A DNA stretch of 64,000 nt, from contig PHBH01000004.1 of assembly GCA_002840535.1 (NCBI GenBank), positions 95,139 through 159,138 of the forward strand, in the 5' to 3' direction. The notes beneath the pieces are model-generated. The model searched no databases. It was not told where the DNA came from and saw only the letters and a program-made list of their open reading frames with translations. The DNA is from Deltaproteobacteria bacterium HGW-Deltaproteobacteria-15 (GTDB taxonomy: Bacteria > Desulfobacterota > DSM-4660 > Desulfatiglandales > HGW-15). This document shows, in pieces, positions 60,261-64,000 of this stretch (position 1 is the stretch's first letter; each line of letters opens with the position of its first letter). Made by a program: the position numbers and the translations under genes.

Positions 60261-62285
60261 ATGGACGCTGAAAACAAACTCTACGCTTCAGGAAGAAACC
60301 CTCTGTTCATCAAACCGTCCAGGCCTCTGCCAAAGGAAGTGGCCATCATCGGGGCGGGAACAATCGGACCGGATATCGGCTACTACATCAAGAGCGCTCT
60401 CCCCAAAATCAAGCTCTATCTCGTTGACGTGGTCGAAGCGGCGTTGAAGAACGCTGAGAAGCGGTACGAGGATTACGCAAAGAAGGCGGTGGAAAAAAGG
60501 AAGATGAAGGAGGACAAGGCCAAAGAGATCCTCCAGAACATCGTCTATACCATGGATTACAGCCAGATCAGGAACTGCGACCTGGTGATCGAGGCCGCCA
60601 CAGAGAACATTCCGCTCAAGCAGAAGATCTTCGAAGCAGTGGAGAACGTGGTTCGGGAGGATGCCGTCATCACATCCAATACCAGTTCCATACCGGCAGA
60701 CCGGATCTTCAACAAGATGAAGCGGCCCCAGAGGGCAACCATCACCCACTTCTTCGCCCCCGCATGGCGATCTCTCCCCGTGGAACTCATCCGGTGGGAG
60801 AAGGCGGACAAGGATGTAGTTGATTATCTCTTTTGGTTTTTTGCGCAGACAGGCAAGGTTCCCATCATCACGGACAATGTCCTCTGCTTCATGCTCGATC
60901 GGATTTTCGACAACTGGTGCAATGACGCGGCCTACCTGCTCTCCCATGGCACCGCCAGCCAGATCGACAAGGTGGCTGAGGAGTTCGTAGGCGGGGGACC
61001 CTTCTTTGTCCTGAACATGGCGAACGGCAACCCGATCATCACGGAGACCAATACCCTGCAGATGGAAGAAGGTGCGCACTACAAGCCGGCTCCCATTTTC
61101 GCCTCGGTTGAAAAATGGGTTACCCATCGTCCAGGCGCGAAGGTGGAGGTTCCCGCCAACGTGAAAGGGGTGATACGGGATCGGTTGCTGGGGATTCTTT
61201 TCTCTCAATCCTTTGACATCGTGGATCGGGGGATCGGGGCAAAAGGGGACCTGAATTACGGTTGCCAGATTGCCCTCGGGTTCAAGAAAGGGTCTCTCGA
61301 CATCATGAGGGACCTGGGAGAAGCCGAGGTGAACCGGATCATGAAGAAATTTGGGGAGGACCGACCCGGGTTCCCGCAACCCAAAGCATCTTTCTCTTCT
61401 TATCAGGACTTCAAACGATTCCTGCTGGTGGATGATGTGGACGGGGTCAAGGTCATTACCCTCAGGAGACCCGAGGCCCTGAACGCCATCAGCGATGAGA
61501 TCAACAACGAGATCCTATCCGTGCTGAAGGCCTATGCGGATGATCCGGCGGTCAAGGGATTCGTGATCACAGGATATGGGACGAGGGCCTTTTCAGCGGG
61601 GGCGGATATCGGAAAGTTCCCCCAGACCCTTGGCAACAAAGAGGCTGCAAAGAGATATGCAAGGGATTGCTCACAAGTGCAGCTTTTCATGGACAACATG
61701 AAAAAACCTGTGGTGGCGGCCATCAACGGCATGGCACTGGGCGGAGGATTCGAGATCGCCATCCGCTGCCACGGCATGGTAGCCATGAAAAACGCATTCT
61801 TCCAGTTCCCTGAGATCACACTCGGCATCCTGCCGGGCATTGGCGGCTGCATCGTGCCCTACCGCAAGTGGCCGAAGGGAGCCAAATTGTTCCATGACAT
61901 GATCTGCGTGGCAAAACCCATGAATGGTCAGGAGGCCCTTGATATTGGAATGGTGTCGAAGCTGGTGGATGATTATCCCACGCTGATCCGGGCCGCCGTC
62001 GATGAGGTGAAGAACCTCCAGGGAAAGGTCAAGGGGGTCCCGGACGGAAGGGTGGAGATCCCCGAGTTCTCTATTCCCGATCCCCCCATGGCGGGAAAAC
62101 AGGTGCTGAGCAGGGAGGCGGTCGGCATTATCGTAAATACGATCCGTGACGGGGCCGCAGCCGACACCTTTGCCGAGGCGCTCGAGATCGGCTACAGAGG
62201 AAACGCCGAGATAGCCTGCACCGAAGCGGCAAAAGAAGGGATCAGCGCATTCCTGGAGAAGAGGAGACCGGAGTTCAAGAAGTGA
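60261..62285 (+). CDS. 3-hydroxyacyl-CoA dehydrogenase / enoyl-CoA hydratase fusion (HAD first)
   Basis: 674 residues. The N-terminal NAD-dependent dehydrogenase has VAIIGAGTIGPDIGYYI, NTSSIPADRIF, THFFAPAWRSLPVELI and a C-terminal helical part. The C-terminal crotonase domain (about 410-600) has AFSAGADIGKF, GMALGGGFEIAI (first catalytic Glu) and FPEITLGILPGIGG (second Glu). The domain order is opposite to FadB/FadJ and like the archaeal-type fusion proteins. It carries out hydration and oxidation steps of beta-oxidation. AAGGAGA supports the ATG at 60261; earlier in-frame ATGs are crowded against it. Confidence 0.93.
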   Translation: MDAENKLYASGRNPLFIKPSRPLPKEVAIIGAGTIGPDIGYYIKSALPKIKLYLVDVVEAALKNAEKRYEDYAKKAVEKRKMKEDKAKEILQNIVYTMDYSQIRNCDLVIEAATENIPLKQKIFEAVENVVREDAVITSNTSSIPADRIFNKMKRPQRATITHFFAPAWRSLPVELIRWEKADKDVVDYLFWFFAQTGKVPIITDNVLCFMLDRIFDNWCNDAAYLLSHGTASQIDKVAEEFVGGGPFFVLNMANGNPIITETNTLQMEEGAHYKPAPIFASVEKWVTHRPGAKVEVPANVKGVIRDRLLGILFSQSFDIVDRGIGAKGDLNYGCQIALGFKKGSLDIMRDLGEAEVNRIMKKFGEDRPGFPQPKASFSSYQDFKRFLLVDDVDGVKVITLRRPEALNAISDEINNEILSVLKAYADDPAVKGFVITGYGTRAFSAGADIGKFPQTLGNKEAAKRYARDCSQVQLFMDNMKKPVVAAINGMALGGGFEIAIRCHGMVAMKNAFFQFPEITLGILPGIGGCIVPYRKWPKGAKLFHDMICVAKPMNGQEALDIGMVSKLVDDYPTLIRAAVDEVKNLQGKVKGVPDGRVEIPEFSIPDPPMAGKQVLSREAVGIIVNTIRDGAAADTFAEALEIGYRGNAEIACTEAAKEGISAFLEKRRPEFKK

Positions 62286-62289
62286 AAGA

Positions 62290-62385
62290 TGTCTCTCTCG
62301 CCCGCTTGCCCCGCCGATGGGCGGGGCTGCGCTAGAGCCCACAGAGACGCGACTCTGCGTTCTCTAGCGAAGCGGGCGAGAGACA
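62290..62385. repeat. TCTCTCGCCCGCTT inverted repeat
   Basis: TGTCTCTCTCGCCCGCTT (62290-62307) and AAGCGGGCGAGAGACA (62370-62385) differ by a two-base indel. Inside are CCCCGCCGATGGGCGGGG and CAGAGACGCGACTCTGCGTTCTC. A relative is at 14328-14401. Confidence 0.65.
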
Positions 62386-62409
62386 CTCTTTTTTCAGTGG
62401 AGATCATTT

Positions 62410-63228
62410 ATGGGACTTTTGACTGTCGATGAAAAAAAATGCAAAAAGGACGGCATCTGCGTGAACGAGTGTCCCATGGCCATCCTCAAGCTCAAGGACG
62501 GGGACGGCTTTCCGACTATGATCGGTGTTGGGGATGAATTATGCAATGACTGCGGACACTGCGTTGCCGTCTGCCCTCACGGCGCCCTTACCCACTCCCG
62601 CATTGCGATCGAAAGATCCCCTTATATCCGGAAAGATCTGGACATCAGTGAAGAGCAGACAGTTCAGTTCCTCCGCGAAAGACGCTCGATTCGTTTTTTC
62701 AAGCAACAGCCGGTAGAAAAAGAGAAGCTCCGAAAGCTCATCGAGATTGCGAGCTATGCCCCTAGCGGGGGCAATCTGCAACTGGTCGAGTGGTTGGTGA
62801 TAAGTGATCCTGCAAAGATCAAGGAGATCTCCGGGCTCACGGCAGAGTGGATGCGCAAAGTGATGGAAGTAAGGAAACCTCTCCCTCCATATTTTCCACG
62901 AATCGTCAGCGCTTGGGACATGGGCTACAATTCAGTTTTATGGAGCGCCCCCGCCCTGGTCGTAGCCTCCGCCCCCAAGGAAGCGACCACCGGCATTGTC
63001 GATGTACCGATCGCCCTGACCTACTTTGAGCTTGCCGCCCAGAAGATGGGGCTTGGCACCTGCTGGGCGGGTCTTTTGGAAGGCGCTCTTCAGGCATCTT
63101 CGGCTGTCAGAGAAGCGGTGCAGATCCCTTCAGGGAATCCGTATCATTTCCCCATGATGGTGGGCTATCCCAAGGTGAAATACACCCGGCTCCCCGCGAG
63201 AAGAGCGCCCAAGATCACCTGGAGGTAG
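62410..63228 (+). CDS. Ferredoxin-nitroreductase fusion
   Basis: 272 residues. An N-terminal 2[4Fe-4S] domain (CKKDGICVNECP and CNDCGHCVAVCP) is fused to a nitroreductase-fold FMN domain (FLRERRSIRFFKQQPVEKEK, ASYAPSGGNLQ, KMGLGTCWAGLLEGAL). Such proteins pass electrons from ferredoxin to FMN and are common in anaerobes, but the substrate is rarely known. Last member of the catabolic run before the region changes. Confidence 0.92.
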   Translation: MGLLTVDEKKCKKDGICVNECPMAILKLKDGDGFPTMIGVGDELCNDCGHCVAVCPHGALTHSRIAIERSPYIRKDLDISEEQTVQFLRERRSIRFFKQQPVEKEKLRKLIEIASYAPSGGNLQLVEWLVISDPAKIKEISGLTAEWMRKVMEVRKPLPPYFPRIVSAWDMGYNSVLWSAPALVVASAPKEATTGIVDVPIALTYFELAAQKMGLGTCWAGLLEGALQASSAVREAVQIPSGNPYHFPMMVGYPKVKYTRLPARRAPKITWR

Positions 63229-63327
63229 TCAACGTATCGGAGAGCGTTCCGAATAGGACTTCCCTGCGGTCTACCCCCGCGCCCCCTCTCTTTGCCTATT
63301 TATTTTCTTGCGCACCTGGGGGACATC

Positions 63328-63648
63328 TTGGCTAAAGCCAAAATCCATTCGGGCATCTGTGGTTTTATTGCAGTGGTTGAGGCGACGATGAATGGCACGG
63401 TCTGCGCCTTGGTCATCAGGAGTGAATGTGAGGCCATTCCGAGGTTGGCCAAAGATCTGAACCAAGTCAACCCGTTTCAGGAAATCTCATTTCGTCAATC
63501 AATGCCCCAGACTATCCGGTCGGGCATGCAACATTCCCCTCATGCGGCTTGTCCGGTCCCGGTCGGTATCATCAAGACCGTCGAAGTTGAAGCGAAATTG
63601 GCATTACCAGCCGATGTGACCATCAAGCTGTCAAAGTCGCAGGCATAG
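63328..63648 (+). CDS. Small cysteine-containing protein, unknown family
   Basis: 106 residues from TTG at 63328, chosen because CTGGGGGA lies just upstream; the frame opens 12 codons earlier. It begins AKAKIHSGICGFIAVVEATM and has Cys in SGICG, TVCAL, SECEA and HAACPVPVGI. The last phrase and the cysteine spacing suggest metal or cluster binding. It resembles a small unknown-function family of anaerobes and methanogens that I cannot name with certainty. A ferredoxin gene starts two bases after its stop, indicating co-expression. Confidence 0.7.
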   Translation: MAKAKIHSGICGFIAVVEATMNGTVCALVIRSECEAIPRLAKDLNQVNPFQEISFRQSMPQTIRSGMQHSPHAACPVPVGIIKTVEVEAKLALPADVTIKLSKSQA

Positions 63649-63650
63649 CG

Positions 63651-63887
63651 ATGGTGAATTTACAATCAAAAAAGTCGTTTGCAATGGTGGATTACGAAAG
63701 GTGCAGCCCCAAGAGATGTAGTCCTGAAAATGGAGTTTGCGCTTCCGTATCTGCCTGCACCCATAAAGTGATCAAACAGATCGATGGCGTTTTTGAATCA
63801 CCAATAGTTTTTCAAGATTTGTGCATGGGATGCTGGGACTGTATCGAGGCCTGTCCGTTGGACGCTATCCAGGTGAGAAATGTGTGA
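63651..63887 (+). CDS. Small ferredoxin-like iron-sulfur protein
   Basis: 78 residues. The C-terminal motif CMGCWDCIEACP is a complete [4Fe-4S] site. The N-terminal half has an atypical CSPKRCSPENGVCASVSAC arrangement that could hold a second cluster, similar in style to the first cluster region of ABCE1/RLI-type ferredoxin domains. It starts two bases after the previous gene; an internal ATG at 63684 is an alternative. Probably an electron carrier or partner of the preceding cysteine protein. Confidence 0.75.
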   Translation: MVNLQSKKSFAMVDYERCSPKRCSPENGVCASVSACTHKVIKQIDGVFESPIVFQDLCMGCWDCIEACPLDAIQVRNV

Positions 63888-63902
63888 GGAATGAGGAAGG
63901 GG

Positions 63903-64000
63903 TCAGGTCTTGATCGAGGTTAAACGCCGGACGATAGCGTCGAGTTTTGCCCTGAAGACTTTATCCCTCCCCGCCTGGATCGAAAATCTCTGATATGCCT
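63903..64000 (-). CDS. 3' end of an unidentified minus-strand gene, possibly a REP-type transposase
   Basis: On the minus strand the frame is open from the window edge for 31 codons and ends RRLTSIKT, then TGA, followed by CCCC. The basic helical tail (FRAKLDAIVRRLTS) and the adjoining GGGGTCAGGTCTTGA, a sequence I associate with REP-associated tyrosine transposase elements in this group, suggest a transposon end. Too short to be sure. Confidence 0.3.
   Translation of the reverse strand, partial: AYQRFSIQAGRDKVFRAKLDAIVRRLTSIKT

Overview
The window looks like chromosome from a sulfate-reducing member of the Desulfobacterota (the former Deltaproteobacteria). The strongest evidence is a complete rsbRD-like gene plus dsrMKJOP operon at 25.6-31.3 kb. 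A ferredoxin, a tetraheme cytochrome c3 and an electron-bifurcating NfnAB pair are also present. The dissimilatory sulfite reductase genes dsrAB are not in the window. No rRNA, tRNA or CRISPR array was seen.

Left part (0-25 kb): mostly housekeeping genes on both strands. In order: the 3' end of an RNase II/R family gene; a membrane coiled-coil protein and an L,D-transpeptidase; purB; orn; nfnAB; a large FapA/DUF342 protein; panB-panE; an AMIN-domain protein; a 34-residue lysine-rich peptide; a WbqC-like protein; a Tat-exported divergent polysaccharide deacetylase divergent from tatC; a D-malate/tartrate dehydrogenase divergent from a glycerate kinase (ttuD-like); a glycosyltransferase; and the run rlmE, yebC, ruvC, ruvA, ruvB.

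Middle (25-38 kb): the Dsr transmembrane complex. DsrM and DsrP sit in the membrane, DsrK is the cytoplasmic CCG iron-sulfur protein, DsrJ is a triheme cytochrome and DsrO is a Tat-exported ferredoxin. The genes are packed tightly and carry no repeats. A ferredoxin, cytochrome c3, an MFS transporter, an EndoIII/MagIII-like glycosylase, EF-G and MltG follow.

Right part (38-64 kb): one long run of catabolic genes on the + strand. In order: a family III CoA-transferase, etfB, etfA with a ferredoxin domain, an acyl-CoA dehydrogenase lacking the usual catalytic glutamate, a GntR/FCD regulator, a split methylmalonyl-CoA-type mutase, a TRAP importer, a phenylacetate-CoA-ligase-like enzyme, a three-subunit molybdenum hydroxylase, hydantoinase/oxoprolinase HyuA and HyuB, a 3-hydroxyacyl-CoA dehydrogenase/enoyl-CoA hydratase fusion, and a ferredoxin-nitroreductase. 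I infer uptake and CoA-dependent breakdown of an organic acid, perhaps an N-heterocycle or lactam. A perfect 19-bp GntR-type palindrome overlaps the -10 box of the first promoter.

The most unusual thing is between the genes. Nearly every junction of the catabolic run is occupied by a different inverted-repeat element, several of them nested and several meeting or overlapping a stop codon. One such element, between etfB and etfA, carries its own four-helix-bundle (23S-IVS type) gene between terminal repeats. Another, between two molybdenum-hydroxylase subunit genes, is a similar shell without that gene. The dsr operon has nothing like this.
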